A DNA stretch of 64,000 nucleotides from Amoebidium appalachense (GCA_963693365.1 CAVNZM010000005.1:2232001-2296000); one strand, 5' to 3'; positions 38,333 through 50,233 are shown, counted from the first letter of the stretch. Made by a program: numbers and translations. Notes: generated by a model not told the origin, from the sequence alone.

Positions 38333-38829
38333 GCGCGGTAAGATGGTCTGATCAAGTTTTAACTTCAGCCACATCATTGTTGTAGGTATATGTAGGGGTT
38401 TGTCCGGGATTTACCGTGTCTTGAGTAGGGTAATTCTGGTGAGGGCTGATATCTTCCGTTTTTCTTTAGTCGAATGATGTAGGCAACAGTATCTCTTCTG
38501 CTTTCTTTGCTCCCCCCTTCTGTTCATAGGTTTATTTGTATATACACAGTATTGTAGCTAGGTCCCGAGGTTTGGTGTGGTTTTCTCCCACTGGTCTATT
38601 GAAAAAGTAACTATGCGGGTTGTTACCCCAAACTAGGGGACACAACTACCTGAATGTGCGGATGTTCTGTTCATATCCGGTGATGGTACCAGAACTTCAG
38701 TATATCCCGTCCCGTAAATTGTATATCTCCCATATATTGGAACATAATTTCTCGTAGGCACGGCGTATTTTCTGCATATCTCACCCGACATGTTTGGGTC
38801 CTTATTTCATAAATTGAAATTCTGCATAT
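38333..38829. other. Short convergent intergenic region
   Basis: 3' flank of LETM1 and of a candidate minus-strand gene. A motif resembling TCTGCATATCTxxCC(C/T)GA occurs twice (about 38773 and 38821) with ATATTTGGG/ATGTTTGGGTC, a short imperfect direct duplication of about 45 bases. No AATAAA seen. Confidence 0.4.
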
Positions 38830-39041
38830 CTAGCCTGAGATATTTGGGCTCTTTGAGTTGGTGGCCGCTGGTAGGCCCACGAAGATGATTGGTGCGGGGC
38901 CTGGTGTCTCGCCCAATAATGTGCCACGGTGCCGGTACAAGGCAGAATGGTCCTGGTTACGGCCCGGCACAAATGAAAATAGAATCACATTGTATGCTGG
39001 ATCGTGAGGATTGTGTCTAAGTGGCTGATTAGTCACAGTTT

Positions 39042-39117
<76 letters not shown>

Positions 39118-39133
39118 ACCACCACCACCACCA

Positions 39134-39168
<35 letters not shown>

Positions 39169-39419
39169 ACCACCGGGGTACCGGTCACCACCACCACCAC
39201 AATGCCGTCCTTTAGGCTGTTTCTAAGGCCACGTTTCGATTGTAACAACCATGCAATAGCCATTGAGCTGCATGTCTCCATCGATATAAACTTAGCACAT
39301 ACTGAGATTCTAACTTACCCTTTGCACGGTTGATCAGAGCTTCACACTTTGACAGTCCCACCCAGCATCCATATTTCTACTTTTTTGTTTGTTTTGTGTG
39401 TATGTGTGTGTGTGTAGTA

Positions 39420-39478
<59 letters not shown>

Positions 39479-39532
39479 GTGTGTGTGTACATATATTGCT
39501 TCTGTGATTCATAGATTGCAAGGTTGACAAAG

Positions 39533-39577
<45 letters not shown>

Positions 39578-39775
39578 CCCCCCCACATACACACACACCC
39601 CGCCGCATGCACAAAAAAAAGAGAGAGAGCTCTAGAGAGAGAGAGAGCTCTAGAGAGAGAGAGAGAGAGCTCTAGATAGAGAGAGAGCTCTGAGAGAGAG
39701 AGAGAGAGAGAGAGCTCTAGAGAGAGAGAGAGAGCTCTAGTTAGAGAGAGAGCTCAGTCTAGAGAGAGAGAGAGT

Positions 39776-39872
<97 letters not shown>

Positions 39873-39985
39873 AGAAGAGATAGAGAGAGAAAAAGAGAAG
39901 AGAGAGAGCAAAGCTTTCTTCTGTGAGCTCTTGGAAAGAAATGAAGAAAGGAGAACAGAAAGAAAATAAAGAGCACTTACGGCAT
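38830..39985 (-). CDS. Candidate spliced gene, unidentified product
   Basis: The best-supported part is the terminal exon, about 38830-39024 on the minus strand. After an AATCAG acceptor it encodes about 64 residues with normal composition (PHDPAYNVILFSFVPGRN, RGTLLGETPGPAPIIFVG, stop after SPNISG). Upstream on the same strand are a perfect GTAAGTTAG donor near 39318 following an open segment (CWVGLSKCEALINRAK), an ATG followed at once by a GTAAGTGC donor (39981-39985), and a TATAAAT about 55 bases before that. The order promoter, first exon, middle exon and last exon is plausible, but I could not join the phases, because poly-C, (CA)n, poly-A and GA/GAGCTC repeats occupy the introns. No family recognised. 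Neighbouring LETM1 converges on it. Confidence 0.35.
39040..39168. repeat. Poly-C / (CA)n / (CCA)n / poly-A compound repeat
   Basis: Successive C run (39044-39078), CA array, CCA repeats and about 31 A. Within the candidate minus-strand gene's intron. Confidence 0.95.
39618..39870. repeat. GA array punctuated by GAGCTC
   Basis: GA dinucleotides interrupted at least seven times by AGAGCTCTAGA-type palindromes at roughly 20-35 base spacing, then (AT)n, (GT)n and more GA. Confidence 0.85.
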
Positions 39986-40037
39986 GCTAGCAAAATCGAA
40001 AGAATTACAAAAGAAAGAAAGAACTTCGGGAAAAAAC

Positions 40038-40044
40038 ATTTATA
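40038..40044 (-). promoter_or_regulatory. TATA box facing left
   Basis: The minus strand reads GGCTATAAATG; the start site would be near 40010, just before the ATG/GTAAGT pair at 39981-39985. Confidence 0.4.
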
Positions 40045-41317
40045 GCCATGCACACTAAAAACACCTTTTTTCCCAGCCACACACAAATACACGTCTTTGC
40101 ATGTAAACACCCAAGCATGCATGCCACAATGCATGAAGGCAAGCCTGCCAGGGATCATGATGACACACTCGTGCGGCGTATATTAGTGCTCAGTCTACGA
40201 CCACACATTCCGGGTGAGTACATGTACAGGCACACGTGCACACCGGCCCGGGCGTCCGGGGCCACGGGGGCCCCTAGTCCCCGGCACCCACCCATCCCCC
40301 CCTTCCCCCGTCTCCCACTCCCAGCCACAAGTACTCCACAACCAGCTCCGAGCCCGAACTAGCCTGATGAATTCAAGCTGTCCTCCATAATATTATATAC
40401 TGTGAGTCAATGTATATGTTATGTGTGTGTTTGTACACACTGTGCACATGTGTGCGTGTGCGCGCATGCGTGTACAAAAGGAGGGGGGAGGAACGGGGGG
40501 GCGGATGATAAGAAAGGGGAAAGGGGGGGGGGGGGGGGGGGAGGAGGGGAGGGGGATGAAGGCACAGTGGGGGGAGGGGAAGGTGGAAGGAGGGGGAGGG
40601 GGGGGGGGGGGGGGGGAGGGGGGAGGGGGGGAGGGGGGGGGGGATCTTTTAATGAAACTCAGAAGTTCAACCCGACAAACGAACTTGAAACCATGGGCCT
40701 GGGCCTGGTATGTGGAGGGGTTTAAAAAATTTACTCGAGGCCCTCATGAAACAACACACAGAGGCCAGTTTCAGGTATTGCGCCAAGGGGTCGGGGGAGG
40801 GGGGGGGGGGGGGGGGGGGGTCAGGTAGTTGGGGGGAAAATTAAGGGGGTGGGGGTCTCAGGTATTTGGGGGAAATTAACGGGGGGGGTGGGGGTCTCAG
40901 GATTTGAGTGGAATATTAAACTGAGTGACACGTGTGCATGCACGTCAAGCAGTGTACACATGTTCCACACACACCCAAGCTTCACCACTCTATCGGCCAC
41001 ACATTACATAATGCAAATTGATTAGTACCGTTGACCTGCCCCTCACCCCCCTCCCCCTCCTCCCTCCCCCTCCTCCCTCCCCCTCCCCCGCCAGGGGAAT
41101 GCAAGTCATAACTAACGAGCATACCACAAGTTAAACTTCAAGTTACGAATATCTCGTGAGCTTCCAAACTATACAGCCGGGGTCAAGTTCACTGGTAAGA
41201 CTGGCAGGTAAATTATGGATAGAGCTCGGCTACTGAGATCTTAAGGTTCCTGGGCTGCAGTGGCAGGGTTCGTTCCTACTACTACTTACCCCCCCCCCCC
41301 CCCCCCCCCCCCCACCT

Positions 41318-41371
<54 letters not shown>

Positions 41372-41375
41372 AAAA
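40045..41375. other. Spacer with one plus-strand exon-like segment and poly-G blocks
   Basis: 40131-40214 on the plus strand reads as an open segment from an ATG (MHEGKPARDHDDTLVRRILV) to a perfect GTGAGTAC donor. It could be a first exon transcribed divergently from the candidate gene to its left, but no following exon was found. 40480-40650 and 40790-40820 are G-rich; 41040-41090 is CCCT-rich; 41290-41361 is two long C runs. Confidence 0.35.
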
Positions 41376-41842
41376 GGGCCCAACCACATCAGCAGAGTCA
41401 ACTTCCAAAGAGCAGAATCATTCTGCAAAAAGAAGAATAATTCTGCTTGAAGCAGAACTGTTCTGCAAAAAGCAGAAATTATTCTGCAAAAGCAGAGTTA
41501 TTCTGAAAAAAAAGCAGAATTGTTCTTTGAAAAGCAGAATTAGTATGCTTTGAGCCGAAACGATCTGCTTTTAGCAGAATTATTCGGTAAAAAGCAGAGT
41601 TATTCTGCTAAGTTGACAACAGGTTAATTCTGCTCTTGGCAGATTAATACTGCTTTTAGCAGATTGATTCTGCTGTTCGCAGATTATTCCGTTTTTAGCA
41701 GAATAATTCTGCTTTTGCAGAATAATCCTGCTTTTGCTAAATAACTCTGCTTGTAGCAGAATTATTCAGCTGCAGAACGATTCTGCTTTTTGCACAATAA
41801 TTCTGCTCGGAGAAGGTTGACTCAGCCGATGTGGTTGGGCCT
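41376..41842. mobile_element. GCAGAAT-palindrome foldback element, copy 2 with inverted ends
   Basis: Left end GGGCCCAACCACATCAGCAG; the right end's reverse complement reads GGCCCAACCACATCGGCTGA. Both continue into GAGTCAAC, so about 30 bases of terminal inverted repeat are seen directly. The interior is about twenty units of a ~20-bp palindrome, typically GCAGAATTATTCTGC, separated by A-rich linkers in the left half and T-rich linkers in the right half. The whole element is therefore also one long dyad, with the switch near 41620 (AGTTGACAAC). No coding frame. Confidence 0.8.
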
Positions 41843-41860
41843 TTAAAAAAAAGGCCTGCA

Positions 41861-42041
<181 letters not shown>

Positions 42042-42260
42042 AACCTCCCTCCCCCCCCCCCCCCCCCCCCCGCCCCCCTTCCACACATACACGGCGTGCG
42101 CAAAAAGGTGCATATGTCCCAATGCTACACTCACCGTACTCGCATCCCAAATCCCCCCCACACAATTTCACTCAGACTTGTGGCAAACAAACATGATGCC
42201 TTTCCGTCTTGCGCCGCCCAGGGAGGAACAACCCCATGTAAATACTACCCTGAAAAGAAA

Positions 42261-42293
<33 letters not shown>

Positions 42294-42705
42294 ACCACCT
42301 TTTTTTTTTTTTTTCTTTTTTTGTGCCGGTCAGCGTTTGGCCTTCCGGTCGTTGGACCCCCCCCCCCCCCCCCCCCATTTCAATACACTGGTTGCTACAC
42401 AGGCGGCCATTAACATCAACCCCACCTTCCCTTCTCATTAGCCCGTGAAGCCCCATGGCCTCCAGCCACTTAGAAGTACTCCTTCCACCCCTCCCCCCTC
42501 TCCCTCCCCCCCGGAGCCCCCGCACACCACTACAGGGCCGATAGCTACCCCAACTAAATTCTCGCCCATTGTGGGCACCGTATTCCTGATCCCCCCCCCC
42601 CCCCCCCCCCCCTCTCCCCTCTCCATCCCGCCCCCACCCGCCCGCCCCCTCCCTTCGCCCCCCCTCCCCCCTCCCCCCCCCTCCCCCCCTCCCCCCCCCC
42701 CCCCC

Positions 42706-42736
<31 letters not shown>

Positions 42737-42783
42737 TTGAAAAACACCCGGCACTGATCGAACTACTACAGGAGGAAAAAAAC

Positions 42784-42893
42784 TCCCCTGCCGCAGGAGC
42801 GCCATATAGAAGTTGCTTCTCCGCATTCCGAGAATGTGTTCACTAAGCATAATCTTCTGCTCGTTTTTGCCAGAGTCCATCGAAAACTGGTAT
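42784..42893 (-). CDS. Candidate isolated exon, unidentified
   Basis: After a TTATGTTGCAG acceptor, the minus strand is open for about 36 codons of ordinary composition (YQFSMDSGKNEQKIM, LSEHILGMRRSNFYMALL), with GT donors at its end (GGGA|GT or CCT|GTAGTAG). Further down the same strand, 42150-42272 begins after a TTTCTTTTCAG acceptor and ends near a GTGAGTGT donor. Joining exons could not be resolved because C and A homopolymers intervene. Confidence 0.22.
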
Positions 42894-43081
42894 CTGCAAC
42901 ATAATTTTGTTGTGCACCTGGAACCCCCCCCCCCCCCCCCCCCCCCCCCCGCCCACCCTCTCCCCCCTCTCCTTAATTTAGAATTTTCCCTAGCCTCGGT
43001 AGACTCCAGATTATGATTCTCTTTCCAATTGCAAACTTCCACATATAAAACTCTGTAGATGCTAATATTAGAATCTTATAA

Positions 43082-43659
43082 GTGAGTCATCTGGCAATGA
43101 ACCACCCGTGTATGCATATATGCCCCCCCTTTAGAAATTATGTGTTATACGAGTCTAGCTCAGAAAGCTCATGCTCCCAGCCAGGAAGGACGAAAGCAGT
43201 AACGCCAGCAGGATCATACTACTTAGAATTTAGGTTTCGAATTCGTGATGTTTACTCGGGGGACAGAGACCCTGTATCTCAGACTATGATCATGATGTCC
43301 CGTTTGATCGCGTTCTATCAGGTACATACAGCATGGCCAAGCAAAAATATTGCCTAGGTTTTCTAGATGGACAATTTCCCCTTCCAAAACGGTTCAACTT
43401 GGATTCTTAAGGTTAAACCAAAATGAAACCAATACATAACCCCCCCCCCCCCCCCCCCCCCTCTCCCCTAAACACACACCTACACACACATGCTCGTGCG
43501 CACAGACGGTGCTTTTCCTTCAAGCCATCATGAAAAGAAGTTTGAAAGTCTGTTTGTGTTTTTTTTTCTTTTTCTCTCCTTTTATAATGTCGGGCAATTG
43601 CTCACGACCCCTTCTAGTAGATCACCAGTATTGAGGTCCTCCCCACCTTTTCCCCCCTC

Positions 43660-43690
<31 letters not shown>

Positions 43691-43807
43691 CCGCCGTCCC
43701 CCACCCTTCTCTCGCTGCCTTCCCGAGCCTTTCAGCTTGTGTGGGCTTAGAGTCATCTGATTTTCCCGTCTGTGCAGCTGCACATATGGGACTGCATGCA
43801 CCCCTAA
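43082..43807 (+). CDS. Candidate two-exon gene segment, unidentified
   Basis: The plus strand is open to a CAG|GTACAT donor at 43321, with a convincing stretch YYLEFRFRIRDVYSGDRD followed by MIMMSRLIAFYQ. A strong acceptor (TTTTCCCGTCTGTGCAG) ends at 43777. In the same phase the next exon gives LHIWDCMHP and a stop at 43805-43807. In another phase the same exon reads RIQLEEWYDYWHGTSVLS to a stop near 43893, which looks equally protein-like, so an extra exon may be missing. The antisense of this exon is also open. No family recognised. Confidence 0.28.
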
Positions 43808-45268
43808 GCACACAGGGTGATCCTCAGACACGAATACAACTCGAAGAATGGTACGATTACTGGCATGGCACATCAGTGCTTAGCTGAGCAAGTTGCGCAA
43901 ACACTAGCCCACCAACCAAACGAACCGGCGCACACATCCACGCACCATATTGTGCCAATCATACGGGGGGGGGGGGGGGGGGGTGTGTGTGTGTGTGTGT
44001 GTGACGCTGTGCGACACAGTTGTAGCTCAACAAAAAAGACAGGGAAGTAATACACCGGTCAGCCCAGGGGGGAGGGGGGGGGGTAGCCAACAGTCTCATG
44101 ATGGGTGGCTTATAGTACGTGTGTGTGCGGCAGCGCACGTGCGTGCGTGCGCTCGTGTATGCACGTGCGGATGTTAGTGTCCCCGCTGTGTGCGTGGGCG
44201 TACACGCACGGGTGTATGTAGCGTATGGTGTGTGGGCCCTGTCTGTCTGTCTGTGTGTGTGCGTGTGCACGTGTGTGTCAAGTGTGTATGTGTTTGCGTG
44301 TGTCTGAAGGGGCGGGTTGTGCTTTTTTTTGTTTGTGTGTGTGTGTGGGGGGGGGGGGGGGGAGGGGGGAGGGGGGAGGGGGAGAAGGTTAGTATGCGTT
44401 CTGTAATACGATGTGCATATTCACAACCTACAGCACAATGCAGAGCGCAAACCTCACATAAACAGTATGCATAATTAGCGTGGAGAGGGGGGAGGGGGGG
44501 GGGGGAGGGGCGGAGGAGGAGAGGGGAGGATGGAGGAGGGGGGAAGGAGGGGAAGGGGACAGGGGGGGCAAAAAGAAGATCCACACACTCTTTCTTTCTT
44601 CAATTTTCCTTCAAGTAACTGTGCCGAGATTGTACAAGATCTGCATGCCCTTCTTTTGAGATGATAGTAACCAAGATCTTTTTGGTTGTCTAGAAACCTT
44701 TGATTAATAAACCCTGCCAGCCAACCCCCCCCCCCCCCCCCCCCCCCCCTCTAAAAACGACAACAACAACCGGCACACTCACACTTGCCTCCTGAGTCCT
44801 GAGGCTCCCTCCTATACACCACCACTACCACCAGGAAGCCTCACTATCTGCTTAGCAACTGTTTGACTCCCTCCAACCCGATACTCCCACCATCCCTTCT
44901 CCCCTACAATCACTTTTAGTGTCAACACACACAAGTCAAATAAGCCCCGTAGTTCTCCCCTAACCCTGCCGTGTCCACTCCCAGATCTCCAGTTGCAATT
45001 GAGAGCAGATGGCCCTCAGCCGTAGCAACAGGAAGCCGCTTGTCACACTCGCTTTTGCTCAGTTGCAGCATAGGGGTTCGGAAATGTATTCATGTACGTC
45101 TGTCATGCTCACGACATATCCGATTCTGTTTCCCAAGGATTTAGACGTCTCACACTCAGCCGCGACCATTACCCCCCCCCTCCCCCCCCCCCCCCCCCCC
45201 CCCGCCCCTTCTCCAACATGCCCGTGCACATAACTTGCACAATTTTCCCGGCTTTAGAAGGCCCCCTG
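43808..45268. other. Spacer with G/C runs; no gene supported
   Basis: Poly-G then GT repeats (43967-44002), GT/GC-rich alternating DNA (44118-44300), G-rich 44347-44385 and 44484-44570, and a degenerate member of the dispersed repeat family at about 44393-44480 (AGTATGCGTTCTG ... AACAGTATGCATAATTAGC). A C run lies at 44725-44749. The remaining sequence is unique without a supported gene. Confidence 0.4.
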
Positions 45269-45704
45269 TTAGACATAACATACTCTTGCTGTCCAGTGAA
45301 TGCCTGTTGTGCATGTATGTTCCAGGGTTTGTGCACGCAAATTAGCCAGTGGACATGGGCGAATCCAAGTTGACATCTTTCCACGGATTGGCAGCCCATA
45401 CTTTGCCCTGGGCAAGACGCTACACATGAAATCAAGAATAGAGAAGTGTGGATCTTTCAGCATTGTATATGTAGTGAAATGATAGCAGAAAGCACAAACC
45501 AACAGAAAAAGGTACCACTCACCGGTTTATTGCCAAGATTGACAAAGCAGAGCGCACGCCAGCGTCCCACTTCATCCACCCCATGTGGTTCCCGTCTTCT
45601 ACAAGTTGATCCAAAGTTATGCCAGGCGCCCTGGATCTTCTTCTACTTCTTTTAGGGCGCCTTACCTTACCTATTGACCCACCACTGTCATTCAGTAACC
45701 CATT
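45269..45704 (-). CDS. Candidate spliced gene, unidentified (C-terminal two exons)
   Basis: The minus strand is open from 45704 to a perfect GTGAGTGG donor after 45523. A short T-rich intron (about 115 bases) ends in CTTGCCCAG, and the second exon, 45407-45269, ends at a TAA. The preferred frame joins in phase: a basic KRSRRRSR stretch, then ITLDQLVEDGNHMGWMKW, DAGVRSALSILAINR, then KYGLPIRGKMSTWIRPC to the stop. A second frame through the same intron (RALCFVNLGNKP then GKVWAANPWKDVNLDSPMS, stop) is also open, so the true frame is not settled. Two CCAAT boxes (45841, 45889) and a TATA-like TTTTATA (near 45807-45813) lie upstream on this strand. No family recognised. Confidence 0.4.
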
Positions 45705-45937
45705 TCAAGAAACATGCAGGCTTCCTGACACTGCACGAACAACAAACTCGTTTAGCATGCAATAAGTTTGCAGTCTTGCAGACTTGCCCCAGCTAAAACT
45801 TTGTGGTATAAAATCCGCATTCCTACAGGTGCGCTCAGAGCCAATCCACAGCCACATTCGCACTATTTACAATCTGAGAGCCAATCATCAAAGGCACCAC
45901 ATGTGATTTCTGACTGGTTTCAGCGTGCTGTTTTCAT

Positions 45938-46790
<853 letters not shown>

Positions 46791-47234
46791 GTGTTCATCG
46801 AATTCATCCTTTCATCGCTTGCTTTTCACTGGCGGGCATGAAAAGAAAGGTGAACAGAAAAAGCAGCCACAACACTCCTATTTATTGAGAAAGCAGCTCT
46901 TTACATACTCGGCCATTTGTCGAAACTGGGGATGTAATTTTGAACAGGTTTCACAAAGGGCGACATCAATAGCATTGTGACAGTTATTATAGTGTAATTC
47001 CATTGTTATAACCGCGCACTTTCCCTGCACTTCAATGTTTGGTGTTCGGATGGTATGATATACATATGCACAACTGCACGACTGGTCGGGCCTTGAGCTA
47101 CAATAGTTAATTTAACGAAGTATTTACTGATTGCAATCAGTGTTTGGTAGTATTCTGCATCTCCAGTTCAACTATAGGCAATAGATCTAGAGCTGCAAGA
47201 AACATGCAATAACTTACATCACTCACCCACAAAA
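46791..47234. other. 5' flank of the membrane-protein gene
   Basis: Unique sequence. TATA-like GGTATGATATACATATG at about 47049 and GTTATAACCG near 47005 are the only promoter-like features; no CCAAT box was seen. Confidence 0.3.
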
Positions 47235-48383
47235 ATGACCCTTTCGCAAGAGATGGCTACCCCTTCGGTCGACAACCCCGACTCCGAAGCCCCTGCGTAC
47301 GGCACCAAAGAACACTTCGACCTACTTAGCAGAAATGGTGCGTTTCACGGCATAAAGGCAAGTGCCGGAAGCGAGAGCCCCGTGCCGCGCTATGATACTA
47401 AACCAAATGGTCAGTCATTTAAGTTCAAAGCACTCGAACCAACACTCCCCGATCACTCGAGCGATTCATATAAGGAAGGGACCGTGTACCCACAGATTGT
47501 AACAGACGTGGCTGGGGACCCACACCCATACGAAAACAGCTTCGTAGGAAGAACGAAATGGTGCGGGGCCTTGTGCTATGGTTTGGTCTACACGTTCCAC
47601 CCGGTCACCATAATCCTGTGGCTACTTCTCACCGGGCTGGCTGCGGGCGCACAATACGTTTTTTACAGATTCGGCGAACACGCGGTGAATAGGTTCTTGA
47701 ATGCCATATATACGAGCAAGCCCGAAGAAACAAGGGATATACGTGAACAAAACGTGTTTGGGCTCGCCTTTTGCGCCATCTTACTGTGTGCAGTTTACGT
47801 CGTTTTCCCCCTCTTCATGCCCTGGATCTCCAAGAACGTGTACTCCAGATACGCCAGAAGACAAGGTCTACCCGAACCTGACACCCTTACTGCATGCAAT
47901 GTTATCTCTCTTCCTCTCATCTCCTTCTTATTCTTTGCTGCTTACTCGCTCTCGGTCACTCTGGGTATGTGTATGTTATTGATACCTGGTATACTTGCCA
48001 GCGTCTATTTCTCCATGGGCTGTGTAGCGATCTCGGTTGAGAGAGCAAATATCTGCCGAGCGTTTACGCGCTCAATTGAACTAGTGAAAGGCCAATTCTG
48101 TGTCTCACTTCCGTACGTGCTATTCACATTTTCTGTGTGTGCAGCGTTCCTTGCTCCACTAGCGGTCATGTTTTACCTCTATCACCCTGCATCTCAACAG
48201 GCTAAGGAGAATCTCACATGTTGGCAAATAGCACATTATTCTGACAAAACCCGCACAATCCCCGCGACTTGCGTGTATTTTGTGATGGGACAGAGTGCTA
48301 TGACCATGCTTGCCTGCACATATGCAGTGGTTTCGTTGAGCACCTATTTCGGATACTTGCGCTCTAAGCAACTTTTCCTTTGA
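47235..48383 (+). CDS. Polytopic membrane protein, unknown function
   Basis: Intronless frame of 382 residues. Residues 1-105 are hydrophilic, presumably cytosolic. Then come hydrophobic segments around 112-140, 170-195, 217-265 (two, separated by the LLIPGILASVYFSMG loop), 293-320 and 345-375, so six or so membrane helices. The segment LLIPGILASVYFSMG followed by VAISVERANICRAFTRSIEL resembles a motif common in bacterial and archaeal membrane proteins of the DUF975/YciC/GDPD-membrane-domain type, where 'P-G-I...S...S-hydrophobic-ERA...A..RS..L..G' recurs; this is family resemblance from memory. No catalytic motif seen. It ends ...YLRSKQLFL; the basic C-terminal end could be a retrieval or trafficking signal. 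In-frame Met at 1 and 7; the first is used by default. Confidence 0.8.
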   Translation: MTLSQEMATPSVDNPDSEAPAYGTKEHFDLLSRNGAFHGIKASAGSESPVPRYDTKPNGQSFKFKALEPTLPDHSSDSYKEGTVYPQIVTDVAGDPHPYENSFVGRTKWCGALCYGLVYTFHPVTIILWLLLTGLAAGAQYVFYRFGEHAVNRFLNAIYTSKPEETRDIREQNVFGLAFCAILLCAVYVVFPLFMPWISKNVYSRYARRQGLPEPDTLTACNVISLPLISFLFFAAYSLSVTLGMCMLLIPGILASVYFSMGCVAISVERANICRAFTRSIELVKGQFCVSLPYVLFTFSVCAAFLAPLAVMFYLYHPASQQAKENLTCWQIAHYSDKTRTIPATCVYFVMGQSAMTMLACTYAVVSLSTYFGYLRSKQLFL

Positions 48384-49281
48384 GGCTTGCGATTCTTGTT
48401 GACTTTGGAATGTATTTTGGCTGGCATGGATAACTCTAATATGTACACATGATATGGTATAGATCGTGTCGAGCATTTTCTCGTCACTACAAATAAGTCG
48501 CTACATAGAGTTCCGAAAGTATGGTAAATAGATGAGCAGATAGAGTTGGCGAAACTCAGGGACCCTGGGTGGTCGGTTTGACTCCACAGTAAATGATAAT
48601 ATTTTGCCGTCTGGCATGTATGCGTGACACCCTGACCGACAACTGTCACAGTGTCAAACTCAGTGGCAAGCTGTAACATAATATGAAACCCCCCCCCCCC
48701 CCCCCCCCCTCCCTCCCCCCTCCCCCCACCCCCTCCCCCCCGGTCCTGGGAGTAGCTCCATATGTAATGCAATGACTCTGAGCACTTTTCGAGGTGAAGG
48801 TCTACTGTAATACTTGGTCTGTCACAGTGGCGCAAGACACTGCAAAAAAGTCTAGACCAAGCATTATATGCCCAACATCAAAACCTCGCAGAGACAGGCA
48901 CTGTCTAAAGCTGGAGGAGTCGACGCTTGGGTCTCACCTGAGATCTCGAGAGGGAGAGGAGGGGGTGGTTGGTGTGTGGTGGGTCGGTTGGGGGGGGGGG
49001 GGGGGGGGGGGGGATGAATGAACATGATGCTTGTATAGAAAGACTAGTACTGTTCCGGGCACAGCTGAAGAAGCGTTCCACGGCGTGTACCAGTTATATG
49101 CAGGCTGATTTTCACTTCTCTTCGACCGGTTGCAACAGGGCTGGTTAAGGCCTATGTAGGCTGGCATGCAGGCACTCTGCCAGGCAGCCCTCACGACAGC
49201 TCAGCCGCCGACAGCCAAGGCCTTGGGCTGAAGTTGTCCATCTACTCTGTGTCCATCTTTAGTTATATTTCCAGTGATATG
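48384..49281. other. Intergenic, no gene supported
   Basis: Unique sequence with C runs (48690-48708, 48716-48742) and a G run (48990-49012). No coherent gene recognised. Confidence 0.4.
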
Positions 49282-49534
49282 CAGGGTTCGAAGGTCCGAG
49301 CGGCCTCGGATCGGACTTGATTCGGATTTTCCAATTCCATATCGGACGAGCAAAAACCAGATCGGACGGTTCGGCCGGATTGGTTCCGCACAGACAGCGA
49401 ACAAAAAGCATGGATCTTTTGCTTTAAAAAGTAGTTTAAAACGCTTTTGATTCGCCTATCTATTTTAGGTGAGCCTCTCACAGGTCTTCAGATGATCGCA
49501 GCCCATTGGATGTTGGGCGTTGTGATAAGTTTGC

Positions 49535-49565
<31 letters not shown>

Positions 49566-49941
49566 CGGTGTGCACGTGTGTGTGTGTGTGCACGCGCGGT
49601 CGCGAACAGTGTGTGCATGTGCGTGTGTACATGTGGGTGTGTATGCAGGTGGATCACTGTGCGGCAGTGTGCGTGCCGCGGTGTGTTTGTGTGGGTGTGT
49701 GTGAGTGTGCCTGTGCATATGTGTGTGCGTGCATGGCCACTGTGCGTGTACGCGCGCGCCACTATGCGCCTCGTAAGCTTGCGCATGACAATGGGTCTAT
49801 TGTAGGCCTATGCATGACAGCCTGAATGCAGAATTGTGCACGGCTCTATAAAAACAGTTTGTCGCCTGCATAGAAAAGTTTGGAAGTAGGTATACTAGGG
49901 GATCCCCGAGGGTCGGAGCGGAGCGGGGCGGGGCGGGGCGC

Positions 49942-49991
<50 letters not shown>

Positions 49992-50233
49992 TATGAGGGG
50001 AAGTCCAATGCATGGGTATCCAAGTATGCATATCTGTGGGACCCCCCAAACCCCCGTCTCTCTAGATTATACTGGATAGGGATCTATGGATAGGAGAGGT
50101 AGGGTCATATGAGGGGGGGGGGGGGGGGGGGGGGGCCGCCGTCCGATATGGGGCCGATACGGCCGTGACATGGATCGGATTCAGCTCAAAAAGATCGGAT
50201 AATCCGATTGAAAAATCGGATCTTCGAACCCTG
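49282..50233. mobile_element. hAT-like non-autonomous transposon 2
   Basis: Left end CAGGGTTCGAAGGTCCGAGC; the right end's reverse complement reads CAGGGTTCGAAGATCCGATT. Each is followed by several (G/A)TCCGAT/ATCGGA subterminal copies, the kind of repeated motif hAT transposases bind. The flanking 8-mers are GTGATATG (49274-49281) and GTGATACA (50234-50241), 6 of 8 identical. The interior has GT-rich DNA and two poly-G runs. No transposase frame seen. The ends resemble those of element 1 (CAG.G.TCGAA), so both may be mobilised by the same source. Confidence 0.75.

Noticed and set aside
41395-41815. CRISPR array (regular ~20-bp palindromic repeats)
   Set aside because: Units are contiguous with only 5-6 bases of A/T linker, no unique spacers, in a eukaryotic context with terminal inverted repeats.
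42172-42747. Glycine-rich 190-codon minus-strand frame
   Set aside because: Mostly translation of C-runs; only the short non-repetitive pieces after TTTCTTTTCAG and TTGCAG look exon-like.
49282-49299. tRNA B-box-like GGTTCGAAGGTCC
   Set aside because: It is the terminal inverted repeat of the hAT-like element: the same sequence recurs inverted at the other end, and no A-box or cloverleaf is present.
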